A stretch of 64,000 nt of DNA from Curtobacterium sp. S6 (GTDB lineage Bacteria > Actinomycetota > Actinomycetes > Actinomycetales > Micrococcaceae): contig NZ_JHEL01000015.1 in the NCBI RefSeq assembly GCF_000710345.2, positions 1,302,001-1,366,000 on the forward strand, written 5' to 3'. Of this stretch, positions 52,660 to 61,588 are shown in pieces. Below the pieces are notes generated by a model. That model was not told where the DNA came from, did not search any database, and worked only from the letters and a program-made list of their open reading frames with translations. The translations under genes were made by a program, and so were the position numbers. Within the stretch, counting starts at the first letter, position 1. Each line of letters opens with the position of its first letter.

Positions 52660-53298
52660 ATGCCGACCACGCCCGCCCCCGCCGAGACGGATCACCCCGG
52701 GACCACGCCGCCAAGTGGGGCGCGCCGCGGGCGTCCCGGATACGACCGCGACAAGCTCATCGCGGTGTGCGTCCAGGTCTTCAACAAGTTCGGCTACGAC
52801 ACGACCTCGATGGGCACGCTCTCCCAGCACCTGGGCATCTCCAAGTCGGCGATCTACCACCACGTGAATTCCAAGGAGGAGATCCTCGAGGAAGCCCTCT
52901 TGCGGGCACTGGACTCCCTGGAGCAATCCATCGACGGGGTCCTGGCCACCGACGCGGACGGCGTCGACAAGCTCGAGGGCGTGATCCGCGGGACGGTCCG
53001 CGTACTCGTGGAACAGATGCCCTACGTGACGCTCCTGTTGCGGCTTCGGGGCAACTCCGAGGTCGAGCTGGCGGCCCTCGAGCGCCGCCGCCGCATCACC
53101 CGGGCCGTCGAAAAGCTCGTCCGGCAGGCCCAGGACGAAGGCAGCTTGCGGACGGATATCTCCGGCAAGTCCGCCCCGCGCCTGATGCTCGGCATGATCA
53201 ATTCGATCGTCGACTGGTACCACCCGGAAGGGCAAGGAACCGTCGAGGAACTCTCGGATACGGCGGTCAAGATGATCCTGGACGGCCTGCGACGCTAA
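52660..53298 (+). CDS. paaR: TetR-family regulator PaaR
   Basis: A 212-residue regulator with the helix-turn-helix MGTLSQHLGISKSAIYHHV. Its position between paaK and paaZ and the three matching palindromes in the cluster identify it as the likely PaaR repressor, which in other actinobacteria and Gram-negative species is released by phenylacetyl-CoA. ATG 52660 is preferred over an upstream in-frame start inside the terminator region. No operator is evident before it. Confidence 0.82.
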   Translation: MPTTPAPAETDHPGTTPPSGARRGRPGYDRDKLIAVCVQVFNKFGYDTTSMGTLSQHLGISKSAIYHHVNSKEEILEEALLRALDSLEQSIDGVLATDADGVDKLEGVIRGTVRVLVEQMPYVTLLLRLRGNSEVELAALERRRRITRAVEKLVRQAQDEGSLRTDISGKSAPRLMLGMINSIVDWYHPEGQGTVEELSDTAVKMILDGLRR

Positions 53299-53303
53299 GA
53301 CGC

Positions 53304-53343
53304 GACTCAGGGGCGGCACCGTGATCGGTGCCGCCCCTGAGTC
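53304..53343. terminator. Bidirectional terminator between paaR and paaZ
   Basis: A 17-bp perfect stem (53304-53320 with 53327-53343) between convergent genes. Confidence 0.85.
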
Positions 53344-53360
53344 GAATTCGCCCTCCGGGA

Positions 53361-55463
53361 TTACTGCTTAGCGACCAGGGTCAGGACGTCATAGGTCGCG
53401 ACGATCTCGTCATCCTGGTTGGTCAGCCGAGCATCCCAGGCCACCTCGCCGTAGTCGTCGGTCACGCGCGGGGTGATGCGCTTGGCCGTGAGCGTGACCC
53501 GGAACGAGTCGTCGTAGGTCACCGGCGTGATGAACCGCAGATTTTCCAGGCCGTAATTGGCCAAGACCGGACCCGGGGCCGGATCCACGAACAGCCCGGC
53601 CGCCCAGGAGACCAACAGGTAGCCGTGGGCCACGCGCCTCGGGAAGAAGGGATTGGCCTCGGCCGCCTCTTCGTTCGTGTGCGCGTAGAAGGTATCCCCC
53701 GTGGACTCGGCGAATGCGGTGATGTCCGCCAAGCTCACGGTCCGCAATTCCGACCGGAACTGATCGCCGATCCTCAGCTCGGCCAGCGACTTCCGGAAGG
53801 GATGCACGCCCGCGCCGGACTCCACGTCCTCTCGGGTCACGGTCCGAGCCGACGCGCCCCAGTGCCACGCGCCGGTGATCCCGGTCAGCAGGTCCGGGGA
53901 ACCCTGGATCGCGGTGCGCTGCATGTAGTGCTTGATGCCGCGGACGCCGCCCAGCTCCTCGCCACCGCCGGCACGGCCGGGGCCGCCATGAACCAGGTGC
54001 GGCATCGGCGAGCCGTGGCCCGTGGAGGTCTTGGCATCATCGCGGTCCAGGAACAGCACGCGCCCGTGGTGGGCTCCGATGCCGGTCGCGAAGCGTGCGG
54101 CGGTCTCGGGATCGTGGGTACACACGGTCGCGACCAGTGAGCCGCCACCGAGCGCGGCGATCTCGACCGCCTCGTCGACCTCGCCCGCATAGCCCGTGAC
54201 CGATGTGACCGGCCCGAAGGCCTCGATCTCGTGGATAGCCGGGGTGCGCGGGTCCTCGAAGTCGAGGACGGTCACGGGGAAGAACGAGCCCTCCGAGGGG
54301 ACCGTGTGCATCACATCGGGCCCGCCGACGCGCACCCGGCCGCCGGCCTCCACGAGGCGTCGCACCGACGAAAGCACCTCGTCACGCTGCTCCGGGGAGG
54401 CCAGGGCTCCCACGGTGGTCGCCTTCTCTCGAGGCGGACCCACGACGCCGCGTTCGGCGATCCGCGCCTCCAGGGCCGCCACCACGGGCTCGCGCATCGG
54501 CTCGGGAACGATCACGCGACGGATCGCCGTGCACTTCTGGCCGGCCTTGGCGGTGATCTCCAGGACGACGGATTTGATGAACGCCTGAAATTCGGCCGAG
54601 CCCTCGGTGACGTCCGGCGCCATGATCGCCGCGTTGAGGGAGTCGGTCTCGGCGGTGAATCGCACCCCGGCCTCCATGACGTTGGGGTGGCGCCGCAGAG
54701 AATTCGCGGTCGCGGCCGACCCCGTAAAGGCGACGTGATCGCGCATATCCAGGTGGTCGAGCAGGTCCCTCGCGGAGCCCGACAGCAGCTGGAGCGAGCC
54801 CTCCGGGAGCAGACCCGACTCGTGCATCAGCCGCACGCACTTTTCGGTGACGTACGCGGTCGGCGTCGCGGGTTTAACCACGGTCGGCACGCCCGCGATG
54901 AACGCCGGGGCGAACTTCTCGAGCATCCCCCACACCGGAAAGTTGAAGGCATTGATCTGCACGGCCACGCCCGGCAACCGGGTGTAGACGTGCTCCCCCA
55001 GGAAACTTCCGTCGCCCGAGAGCTGTTCCACGGCGCCGTCGAGCACGACGTTGGAATTGGGCAACTCACGGCGCGCCTTCGACGAGATCGTGAACATGGT
55101 TCCGATGCCGCCATCAGTGTCGACGAGGTGGTCCTTGGCGGTCGCCCCCGTACGGAAGGAGACCTCGTACAGCTCGTCCTTGTGCTCGTTGAGGTGCATC
55201 GCGAGCTGCTTGATGATCAAGGCGCGATCGTGGATCGACAGCTCGCCGAGGCTCTTCTGGCCGACCTCGCGCCCGTACCGGATCACGTCCTCGGTCGAGA
55301 GCCCCTCGGTGCTCATCCGCGCGACGGGTTCCCCGGTCGCCGCGTCAACCACGCCGACCGCCCGATCCGGAGCCTCCGGAGCCCACCACTGCCCCCGCAC
55401 GTAGCTCGGCAAAACGGGCGCGTCGTCGAGGGTCACGGGTTCATACTGGATTGAGGTTGTCAC
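53361..55463 (-). CDS. paaZ: Bifunctional oxepin-CoA hydrolase / 3-oxo-5,6-dehydrosuberyl-CoA semialdehyde dehydrogenase
   Basis: Opens the oxepin ring and oxidises the resulting aldehyde. The 700-residue fusion has an N-terminal aldehyde dehydrogenase domain with Glu in FTAETDSLNA and the catalytic Cys in AGQKCTAIRR, and a C-terminal MaoC-like hydratase (AESTGDTFYAHTNEEAA, RRVAHGYLLVSW). The GTG start at 55463 has a GGAGGG site nine bases upstream. A PaaR-type box lies in the promoter, shared with the divergent thioesterase gene. Confidence 0.94.
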   Translation of the reverse strand: MTTSIQYEPVTLDDAPVLPSYVRGQWWAPEAPDRAVGVVDAATGEPVARMSTEGLSTEDVIRYGREVGQKSLGELSIHDRALIIKQLAMHLNEHKDELYEVSFRTGATAKDHLVDTDGGIGTMFTISSKARRELPNSNVVLDGAVEQLSGDGSFLGEHVYTRLPGVAVQINAFNFPVWGMLEKFAPAFIAGVPTVVKPATPTAYVTEKCVRLMHESGLLPEGSLQLLSGSARDLLDHLDMRDHVAFTGSAATANSLRRHPNVMEAGVRFTAETDSLNAAIMAPDVTEGSAEFQAFIKSVVLEITAKAGQKCTAIRRVIVPEPMREPVVAALEARIAERGVVGPPREKATTVGALASPEQRDEVLSSVRRLVEAGGRVRVGGPDVMHTVPSEGSFFPVTVLDFEDPRTPAIHEIEAFGPVTSVTGYAGEVDEAVEIAALGGGSLVATVCTHDPETAARFATGIGAHHGRVLFLDRDDAKTSTGHGSPMPHLVHGGPGRAGGGEELGGVRGIKHYMQRTAIQGSPDLLTGITGAWHWGASARTVTREDVESGAGVHPFRKSLAELRIGDQFRSELRTVSLADITAFAESTGDTFYAHTNEEAAEANPFFPRRVAHGYLLVSWAAGLFVDPAPGPVLANYGLENLRFITPVTYDDSFRVTLTAKRITPRVTDDYGEVAWDARLTNQDDEIVATYDVLTLVAKQ

Positions 55464-55488
55464 GAGTGGGATCCCTCCTGGGATTTGC

Positions 55489-55506
55489 TATCCGAACGTT
55501 CGGTCA
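55489..55506. promoter_or_regulatory. PaaR-type operator between paaZ and the second thioesterase
   Basis: CCGAACGTTCGG (55492-55503) is a perfect palindrome with the extended right half CGGTCA. It is the best match among the three sites. Confidence 0.75.
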
Positions 55507-55583
55507 GTATTTGTGTCAGGATAGCCCACGAGCATGTGACGCGCCACACCACGGCCCGGCCACGACGTCATGAGGAGAGATGT

Positions 55584-56045
55584 ATGTCAGGAGATTCAAC
55601 GAACGACCCCAGGAACGCACAGGAGCCCACCGAGGGGTGGATCGGGCGGATCGACCCGGGAGAACTCGATCACCGGATGCACATGGCATATATCGAACAG
55701 ACTCCCGAGCGCGTGGTGGCCGAGATGCCCGTCGAGGGCAACCGCCAGGGGCACGGCATCCTTCACGGGGGCGCCTCGATTGCCTTGGCGGAGTCCGCTG
55801 GCTCGTGGGCTGCCGTGCTCCACGCCGCGCAGTTCGGCAAGATCGCCGTGGGCACCGAGGTCAACGCGACCCACCACTCCTCCGCTACGGAAGGCACGGT
55901 CCGCGCGGTCGCCACACCCATCAAGCTGGGCCGGACCATGACGAGCCACGAGGTCGTCATCACCCACATCGAGACCGGCCGCAGGCTCTGCACGGTTCGG
56001 ATCAGCAATTTCCTGAAGGACGCCCCCGAGGGCTTCTTCGATTGA
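55584..56045 (+). CDS. Hotdog thioesterase, second copy in the paa region
   Basis: A 153-residue PaaI/YbdB-type thioesterase with GHGILHGGASIALAESAGSW, where Glu replaces the Asp of PaaI as in the EntH/menaquinone group, and VGTEVNATHHSS. The ATG has a GAGGAG site. It is divergent from paaZ under the shared palindrome, so it is probably part of the phenylacetate regulon. Its substrate may be another ring acyl-CoA. Confidence 0.82.
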   Translation: MSGDSTNDPRNAQEPTEGWIGRIDPGELDHRMHMAYIEQTPERVVAEMPVEGNRQGHGILHGGASIALAESAGSWAAVLHAAQFGKIAVGTEVNATHHSSATEGTVRAVATPIKLGRTMTSHEVVITHIETGRRLCTVRISNFLKDAPEGFFD

Positions 56046-56131
56046 TGGCGCGGGGATCGTCCACGGGCCCGGCGACGCGGCTTCTCTGTAGGCTGTGACG
56101 CAAGACCCCTAGCCACGAAGGAACGCCACCC

Positions 56132-56698
56132 ATGGGCGCTGCACGCACCGAACAGCACTGGCAGGAATTTCTCGCGACCGGACGAACCGTCATCAAGACC
56201 AGCTCCGGCAAGGCGGTCTTCGCGACCCTCGGAATCCTGCTTCTCGCCGCCTTGAGCCTCGGCTTGGCCCTGGAAGCCTACGGCAAGGACGGCCTGGCCT
56301 CCTTCACATTGTGGGGATGCGGCCTGCTCTTTCTGCTCTGCCTCCTGGGCGCGTGGGCCTCGATGAGTCCGCTCGTCAAGGCCCAGCGCGTGGTCCTGGA
56401 GCGCGCCGGATTTTTCGTCGATTCGCGCCGTCGGGGAGAGCGCCGGGACGAGATTCGAGCCCCTTGGGGTTCCGTCGACAAGGTGGTTCTGTATCGCACC
56501 TCGAATGGCGAGAATACTTCGACCGACGCGCGCGTCTTTCTGATCCCAGGGCAACCTCGGACCCTTCTTCCGCAACGGGACCCCGGTTATCTGACCATGC
56601 CGTCGAGCTTGCGCCTCTCCAAGAAGGATTTGGTCGAGCTGATGGAGAGAATCCGGCTGGGTCACGAGCGCGGCGGATTTCCCGCCCGCAGGTTCTAA
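56132..56698 (+). CDS. Membrane protein of unknown function
   Basis: A 188-residue protein with two hydrophobic segments (ATLGILLLAALSLGLALEA and FTLWGCGLLFLLCLLGAWAS) near the N terminus, then a soluble cytoplasmic part of about 110 residues with a basic, Arg-rich region (DSRRRGERRDEIRAPWGSVD) that resembles a PH-like or bacterial PH domain. I do not recognise the family with confidence. It stands between the second thioesterase and folP genes. Confidence 0.55.
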   Translation: MGAARTEQHWQEFLATGRTVIKTSSGKAVFATLGILLLAALSLGLALEAYGKDGLASFTLWGCGLLFLLCLLGAWASMSPLVKAQRVVLERAGFFVDSRRRGERRDEIRAPWGSVDKVVLYRTSNGENTSTDARVFLIPGQPRTLLPQRDPGYLTMPSSLRLSKKDLVELMERIRLGHERGGFPARRF

Positions 56699-56786
56699 GG
56701 GACACCCGCGGAAGATCGCGGGCACCGGTGCTACCTTGGTTCGAGGCGTTCGAGCGCGAGACGCCGCTGAGGGAAAGGTGTGTGTC

Positions 56787-57668
56787 ATGCAGCTCGCGGG
56801 CCTCGGCCCCAAGGGGTCGGATCTGAAGAATCGGGTCTCGGTCATGGCAGTCGTGAACCGCACCCCGGATTCCTTCCACGATCGCGGAAGCACCTTCGCC
56901 CTCGACAGCGCCGTCCGCAGCGCCCTGCGGGCCATCGATCTCGGGGCCGACTGGGTGGACATCGGAGGCGTTCCCTTCGGGCGCGGCCCGGCGGTCTGCA
57001 CATCCGAGGAGATCGACCGCGTGATACCCGTGGTTCGTACGGTCGCCGAGGCCCGTCCCGAGGCGGTCATCTCTGTTGATACGTACCGGGCCGACGTCGC
57101 CCGCGCCGCCATCGAGGCGGGAGCCAGCGTCATTAACGACACCAGCGGCCTTCGGGACCCCGACATGGCGGGCGTGATCGCCGACGGCGGGGCCCACGCG
57201 GTGCTCTGCCACAGCGCAGGCCGCCCCCGCGAGGAAAAGCCCGCGGCGCACTACGACGACGTCGTCGACGAGGTGCGGACCTGCCTGATGCGTCAGATGC
57301 GGGCCGCCGAAGGCGCCGGGATCCCCACCGAACGGCTGATCATCGACCCAGGCCACGACCTCGACAAAAACACCCTTCATTCCCTGGAGCTGACCCGCCG
57401 TCTCGCGGAACTGACCGACCTCGGCCCGCCGCTGCTGGTGGCCGTCTCGAATAAGGATTTCATCGGCGAATCAATCGACCGTCCGACAGGACAGCGCCTG
57501 GCGGGCTCGCTCGCGGCCATGACCGCGTGCGTCCTCGCCGGGGCGCGGATCGTCCGCATGCACGACGTTGCCGAGACCATCGACGCGGTGCGCATGACCG
57601 AGGCGATCCTCGGCCTGCGCGAACCCGCCCGACTGGAACACAACACCCACCCGACGCACAACGTTTGA
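56787..57668 (+). CDS. folP2: Dihydropteroate synthase homologue (FolP2-like)
   Basis: A 293-residue TIM-barrel protein of the DHPS family. It starts MAVVNRTPDSFHDRG and later has VDIGGVPFGRG where true DHPS has a Ser-Thr-Arg-Pro-Gly loop. These changes match the actinobacterial FolP2 group, whose Mycobacterium homologue lacks DHPS activity. The folate assignment is therefore doubtful. A GGGAAAGG site lies eight bases before ATG 56787. The RibD-like gene follows after seven bases. Confidence 0.78.
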   Translation: MQLAGLGPKGSDLKNRVSVMAVVNRTPDSFHDRGSTFALDSAVRSALRAIDLGADWVDIGGVPFGRGPAVCTSEEIDRVIPVVRTVAEARPEAVISVDTYRADVARAAIEAGASVINDTSGLRDPDMAGVIADGGAHAVLCHSAGRPREEKPAAHYDDVVDEVRTCLMRQMRAAEGAGIPTERLIIDPGHDLDKNTLHSLELTRRLAELTDLGPPLLVAVSNKDFIGESIDRPTGQRLAGSLAAMTACVLAGARIVRMHDVAETIDAVRMTEAILGLREPARLEHNTHPTHNV

Positions 57669-57675
57669 GGCCATC

Positions 57676-58431
57676 GTGACCGCACCCATCCGCCGCTTCA
57701 CCTCGGAAAACACCCACGACCTGGACGACGCCGCGCTCCTTTCGGCCTATGCCTTCCCCGAAGACCGCCCCTGGTTGCGCATGAACTTCGTGGCCTCTCT
57801 GGACGGCGCGTCGACCCTCGACGGCGCCTCCGGCGGGCTGGGAGACGCCGCGGATCAGCGCCTTCTGGGCCTGCTGCGGCGACCGGCCGACGCCGTCCTG
57901 GTCGCGGCCGGAACCGTGCGGCACGAGGGCTACGGCGCGATGATCCTCGAGGACGAGGCCGTCGCGTGGCGCCGAGAGCGGGGCCTGCCCGACCAACCGG
58001 TCTTCGCCCTGGTTACCCGGTCCCTAGACCTTGACCCCGGCTCCCCGCTCTTCGCCGAGGCCCCGGTCCGCCCCCTGGTATTCACCACCGAAGACGCACC
58101 GCACGACCGCCGCGATGCCCTCGCCGCGGTCGCCGACGTCGTGACCGCGGGTCGTCGGGACGTCGAGCCAGCCCGCGTGGTCGAGGCCATGCACCAACGC
58201 GGGCTCCACAAGATCCACGGCGAAGGCGGTCCTTCCCTCTTCGGGGACTTCGTGGCCGCGGACGCCGTCGACGAGCTCTGCCTGACCTTGTCCCCCACGC
58301 TGACGGCGGGAGAATCCGGGCGCATTGCGCATCACGAACGCGCCGTCGCCACGACCATGCGCCTGGCCTCCGTCCTGCATTCCGGCGACGAGCTATTCCT
58401 GCGCTATCAGCGACGGGACGAGCGGGGTTAG
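57676..58431 (+). CDS. RibD C-terminal-domain (pyrimidine/dihydrofolate reductase-like) protein
   Basis: A 251-residue reductase-fold protein with MNFVASLDGAST near the N terminus, PADAVLVAAGTVRHEGYG and HGEGGPSLFGDFVAADAVDE, the NADPH-binding and active-site pattern of RibD_C proteins. It is not fused to a deaminase. In actinobacteria such genes often accompany folP2. Its TAG stop shares 4 bases with the stop of the convergent oxidoreductase gene. Confidence 0.82.
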   Translation: MTAPIRRFTSENTHDLDDAALLSAYAFPEDRPWLRMNFVASLDGASTLDGASGGLGDAADQRLLGLLRRPADAVLVAAGTVRHEGYGAMILEDEAVAWRRERGLPDQPVFALVTRSLDLDPGSPLFAEAPVRPLVFTTEDAPHDRRDALAAVADVVTAGRRDVEPARVVEAMHQRGLHKIHGEGGPSLFGDFVAADAVDELCLTLSPTLTAGESGRIAHHERAVATTMRLASVLHSGDELFLRYQRRDERG

Positions 58432-59660
58432 AGGTCGGCGAAGGGCACGGAAGGATCGGCCAGTTTCCTCCGGTCGATCGGCCGTCCCTGACCCAGCAGC
58501 GGTTTAATCTGTTCGTCCATATCCCACACGTTGACCGCCATGACCGCGAGCATCGCGTCCGCGGAATCGAGCCAGAAGGCCAGGAACTTTCGCTCGGACA
58601 CATCGCCGCGCACCACGACGTCGTTGACGTGCTCTCCGGGCACGGAACCCAGGTACTCCATGCCCAGGTCGTACTGGTCCGAGAAGAAATACGGTAATTC
58701 GGCGTATTCGGTCCGCTCGCCCAGTAACGTCGGGGCGAGCGCTTTCGGCTGATTGAGGGCGTTGGCCCAGTGCTCCACGCGAAGCCGGCGACCCAAGACG
58801 GGATGCTGATGGGCCGCGACGTCGCCCACCGCGTAGATATGGGGGTCGGAGGTGGTGAGGGCCGCGTCCACGGCCACACCACCCTGCGCGAGGTCGAGCC
58901 CGGCGGCTTCGGCGAGTTCGACGTTGGGAATCGCGCCCAGGCCGATCACGACGAGGTCCGCCGGAAGCTCCCGGCCGCCGACCAATCGAAGGCCCGAGAC
59001 CCGCCCTCCCTCGGTCATGATCTCGGATACCTCGGTCTCGGTGAGAACGTCGACGCCTTCCTCGCGGTGCCGATCCAGGAAGACCTGACCCATCTGATCG
59101 CCCAGGGTTCGGGCCAGGGGAATGCGACTGCGTTCCACGAGCGTGACCTCGGCGCCGGCCGCCCGCGCGTTCGCGGCGACTTCCAGTCCGATCCATCCCC
59201 CGCCGATGATCGCGAGGTGTCGACCGGCTCCGAGGGATTCCCGGATCGCGTCGGAGTCTTCCGGGGTGCGCAGGTAGTGCACGCCATTGGCGTCGGCTCC
59301 CGGAAGATCGCTGCGGCGCGGGGTCGCACCGGTCGCGAGGACGAGCTCGTCGTACGTCACGTGGTCCCCCGAATCGAGGGAAACCTTCCGGGAATCCCGA
59401 TCGATGGCGATCGCGCGCGATCCAAGGTGCAGGTCGACCCGGTGCTGCCGGAACCACTCACCCGTGTGGACGATGGAATCCTCGAAAGGTGCCGAACCGG
59501 CCAGGTACTCCTTGGACAGCGGCGGGCGCTCGTAGGGCAGGTGCGACTCTTCCCCGATGAGCGTCAGATGACCCTCGTATTCCTGCTCGCGGAGGGCCTC
59601 GACGGTCTTCGCACCGGCAAGGCCTCCCCCGATGATGACGATTCTCTGCGGTGTACTCAT
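58428..59660 (-). CDS. NAD(P)/FAD-dependent ferredoxin-reductase-type oxidoreductase
   Basis: A 410-residue flavoprotein with two dinucleotide folds, VIIGGGLAGAKTVEALR (FAD) and IIGGGWIGLEVAANAR (NAD), and the FAD-contact motif YAVGDVA. The plan matches the ferredoxin/rubredoxin reductase and AIF-like family (a reductase C-terminal domain follows). It would transfer electrons from NADH to a ferredoxin or cytochrome P450. No partner gene is adjacent. It is divergent from the lipoprotein gene. Confidence 0.85.
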   Translation of the reverse strand: MSTPQRIVIIGGGLAGAKTVEALREQEYEGHLTLIGEESHLPYERPPLSKEYLAGSAPFEDSIVHTGEWFRQHRVDLHLGSRAIAIDRDSRKVSLDSGDHVTYDELVLATGATPRRSDLPGADANGVHYLRTPEDSDAIRESLGAGRHLAIIGGGWIGLEVAANARAAGAEVTLVERSRIPLARTLGDQMGQVFLDRHREEGVDVLTETEVSEIMTEGGRVSGLRLVGGRELPADLVVIGLGAIPNVELAEAAGLDLAQGGVAVDAALTTSDPHIYAVGDVAAHQHPVLGRRLRVEHWANALNQPKALAPTLLGERTEYAELPYFFSDQYDLGMEYLGSVPGEHVNDVVVRGDVSERKFLAFWLDSADAMLAVMAVNVWDMDEQIKPLLGQGRPIDRRKLADPSVPFADL

Positions 59661-59807
59661 AGCCCCCTCCTGAGGGTGATTCCTGTTCCGCGGCCGTTCG
59701 CCGGTTTCTGGGCGGACGGTGGTCCTTTCAGAATAGGCCGAATCGCCGCTCTGCGGGTGAAAAATGAGGATCCCCTGGAAGGGCTTCCTCCCCGCGGCGT
59801 CACGGAA

Positions 59808-59840
59808 TCGTACTCTTTGGTACGAGCCGTTTCAGCGGCT
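59808..59840. promoter_or_regulatory. Adjacent inverted repeats before the lipoprotein gene
   Basis: TCGTAC-(6)-GTACGA (59808-59825) and AGCCG-(6)-CGGCT (59825-59840) abut each other in the divergent region between the oxidoreductase and lipoprotein genes. They could be an operator pair. Confidence 0.3.
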
Positions 59841-59901
59841 ATCGTGATCGAGCAGAACCTCGAACGAACCACACCACACTCCCCCTTCGGAGGACCGAAC
59901 C

Positions 59902-60864
59902 ATGCCCATCATGAGCAGGAGACTGCCCACCCGTTTTTGCTGTGCCACCCTCGCCCTCTCGGCCCTGATCTTGAGCGGCTGCTCGGCCAATTCCCACGAC
60001 GACTCCGCGCGGTCGACACCGAGCGCCTCGGCCTCGGCGTCGTCGGGGGACGAGGCGAGCGCCAAGCCCGCCGAGCTCATCGGCGGTGGCACCCGAATGT
60101 TCCCCGACCGCCGCATGGTGGCCCTCTACGGCTCGCCGGGCAACCCCTCCCTTGGCGCCTTGGGAGAGCAAGGCCCCGCGGAGTCCGTTCAACGCGCCAA
60201 GAACCTGGCCAAGGAATACGAACCGCTGAGCAAGGAACCCGTGATCCCCGCTTTCGAGATCATCGCGACGGTGGCCGACGCCGTCCCCGGGCCAGACGGC
60301 GACTATTCCAACGAATTGCCGCTGGACACCCTCAGACCTCTCCTGGATGAGGCCAAAAAGAACGGCGTCTACGTGATCCTCGACTTCCAGCCGGGCGCCC
60401 AGGACTTCACGAGCCAGGTGAAGGAGTACGAGGACGTGTTGAAGGACCCGAACGTCGGCGTCGGCTACGACGCCGAGTGGCGCCTCGCCCCGGGCCAACG
60501 CCCCCTGGAGCAGATCGGATCGGTCAGCGCCGCCGAGCTGAACGAATCCATGGACTACGTCGCCGACCTGACCCGCCGGGAAAAGCTCCCGCAAAAGGCC
60601 GTGGTGCTCCACCAATTCGCGGGGTCCATGATTCAGCAACGCGAAACCCTGAACACCACACACCCGGAGCTGTCCCTCACGTTGCACGCCGACGGGCACG
60701 GCACCCCGGACCTCAAGAAGGAGACCTGGGAGGCCCTCCAGGAAGGGCTCCCCGGCGGCATCTACATGTCCTGGAAGAACTTCTACGACGAAGACACCCC
60801 GATGGCGACGCCGGAGCAGACCTACCAGATCGACCCCAAGCCGTGGGTGGTGACGTACCAGTAG
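59902..60864 (+). CDS. Lipoprotein of unknown function
   Basis: A 320-residue exported lipoprotein with a signal peptide ending in the lipobox ILSGC, then a Ser/Ala-rich linker. The soluble part has RMVALYGSPGNPSLGALGEQ near its start and VILDFQPGAQDF in the middle. Similar lipoproteins occur across actinobacteria without assigned function; the alternating pattern would fit a TIM-barrel. A GGAGG site lies eight bases before the ATG. Confidence 0.7.
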   Translation: MPIMSRRLPTRFCCATLALSALILSGCSANSHDDSARSTPSASASASSGDEASAKPAELIGGGTRMFPDRRMVALYGSPGNPSLGALGEQGPAESVQRAKNLAKEYEPLSKEPVIPAFEIIATVADAVPGPDGDYSNELPLDTLRPLLDEAKKNGVYVILDFQPGAQDFTSQVKEYEDVLKDPNVGVGYDAEWRLAPGQRPLEQIGSVSAAELNESMDYVADLTRREKLPQKAVVLHQFAGSMIQQRETLNTTHPELSLTLHADGHGTPDLKKETWEALQEGLPGGIYMSWKNFYDEDTPMATPEQTYQIDPKPWVVTYQ

Positions 60865-60982
60865 TCCCAACGGACATTGAGTGCTCGGGACTACCTTGCG
60901 GACCTTCTTCAAGATCTCTTGACGCCTCGTCACAACTCATTTCTGACCTGGGAGACTAGCGCTTGGTAGCGGCGGACAGTTT

Positions 60983-61378
60983 TTACGCGTCCGCCTTGGC
61001 TTTCGCGCTCCGTTCCAGCTGAGAGACTCTTGCTCTGGTCACCCCGAGCAATGCCGCCGTATCCGAGAGGGAATATCCGCGCACGGTCCGCAGGTTGGTC
61101 ACGACGCCCCGAATTTGTTCCGCCGCTCGCGCCGCGGCTTGCTCCGCCTCCACTCGCGCTTCCTGTGCCAGCCGAATCTCTTCGGCTCCTTCTTCGGGCA
61201 CGAGAAAGACCTTAACGTTTGAGTGGTCAACATCGGGGTCAATGGTGTCTAGGTAATCACGCACCTGGGATTCAGCATGTGCAAGTGTTCGAACCTGCGT
61301 GGCGTCGTTTTCCCCCAAGATCAGTTCCCAACCGTGAACCCAGCGCCGGGCGGTGACCAGAACTTCGTCTTCCCACAT
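60983..61378 (-). CDS. hicB: HicB-like antitoxin with C-terminal helix-turn-helix
   Basis: A 131-residue protein. The N-terminal part (ARRWVHGWELIL) resembles the HicB antitoxin fold in a shortened form; a Glu/Ala coiled-coil segment (EIRLAQEARVEAEQAAARA) leads to a helix-turn-helix (YSLSDTAALLGVTRARVSQL). It starts three bases after the HicA-like gene. Together they form a type II toxin-antitoxin module in which this protein neutralises the toxin and represses the operon. Confidence 0.75.
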   Translation of the reverse strand: MWEDEVLVTARRWVHGWELILGENDATQVRTLAHAESQVRDYLDTIDPDVDHSNVKVFLVPEEGAEEIRLAQEARVEAEQAAARAAEQIRGVVTNLRTVRGYSLSDTAALLGVTRARVSQLERSAKAKADA

Positions 61379-61381
61379 AGT

Positions 61382-61588
61382 TCAGCTCTCCTTCTGCTGC
61401 TTCTTCTCGATGGCCTGCAGGGCGTTTCGCACGATCGCCGGTGAGACCTCTCTCGTACGCGTCACGACGACGGGGCGGTCAATTCCCGGATAGCGCCAAA
61501 TCTCGTGATCGCCCTTTCCACTGGTTGCCGAGAAACCGGCGGCTCGCAAGCGCTTGGCTAGCTCCTTATACTTCATCGGCTTAACCAC
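61382..61588 (-). CDS. hicA: HicA-family mRNA interferase toxin
   Basis: A 68-residue protein with KELAKRLRAAGF, SGKGDHEIWRYPG containing the catalytic His of HicA, and a dsRBD-like ending. HicA cuts mRNA to arrest growth. It is the first gene of the toxin-antitoxin pair, with toxin before antitoxin as is usual for hicAB. Base composition of the pair is lower in G+C than its neighbours, consistent with acquisition. Confidence 0.85.
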   Translation of the reverse strand: MVKPMKYKELAKRLRAAGFSATSGKGDHEIWRYPGIDRPVVVTRTREVSPAIVRNALQAIEKKQQKES

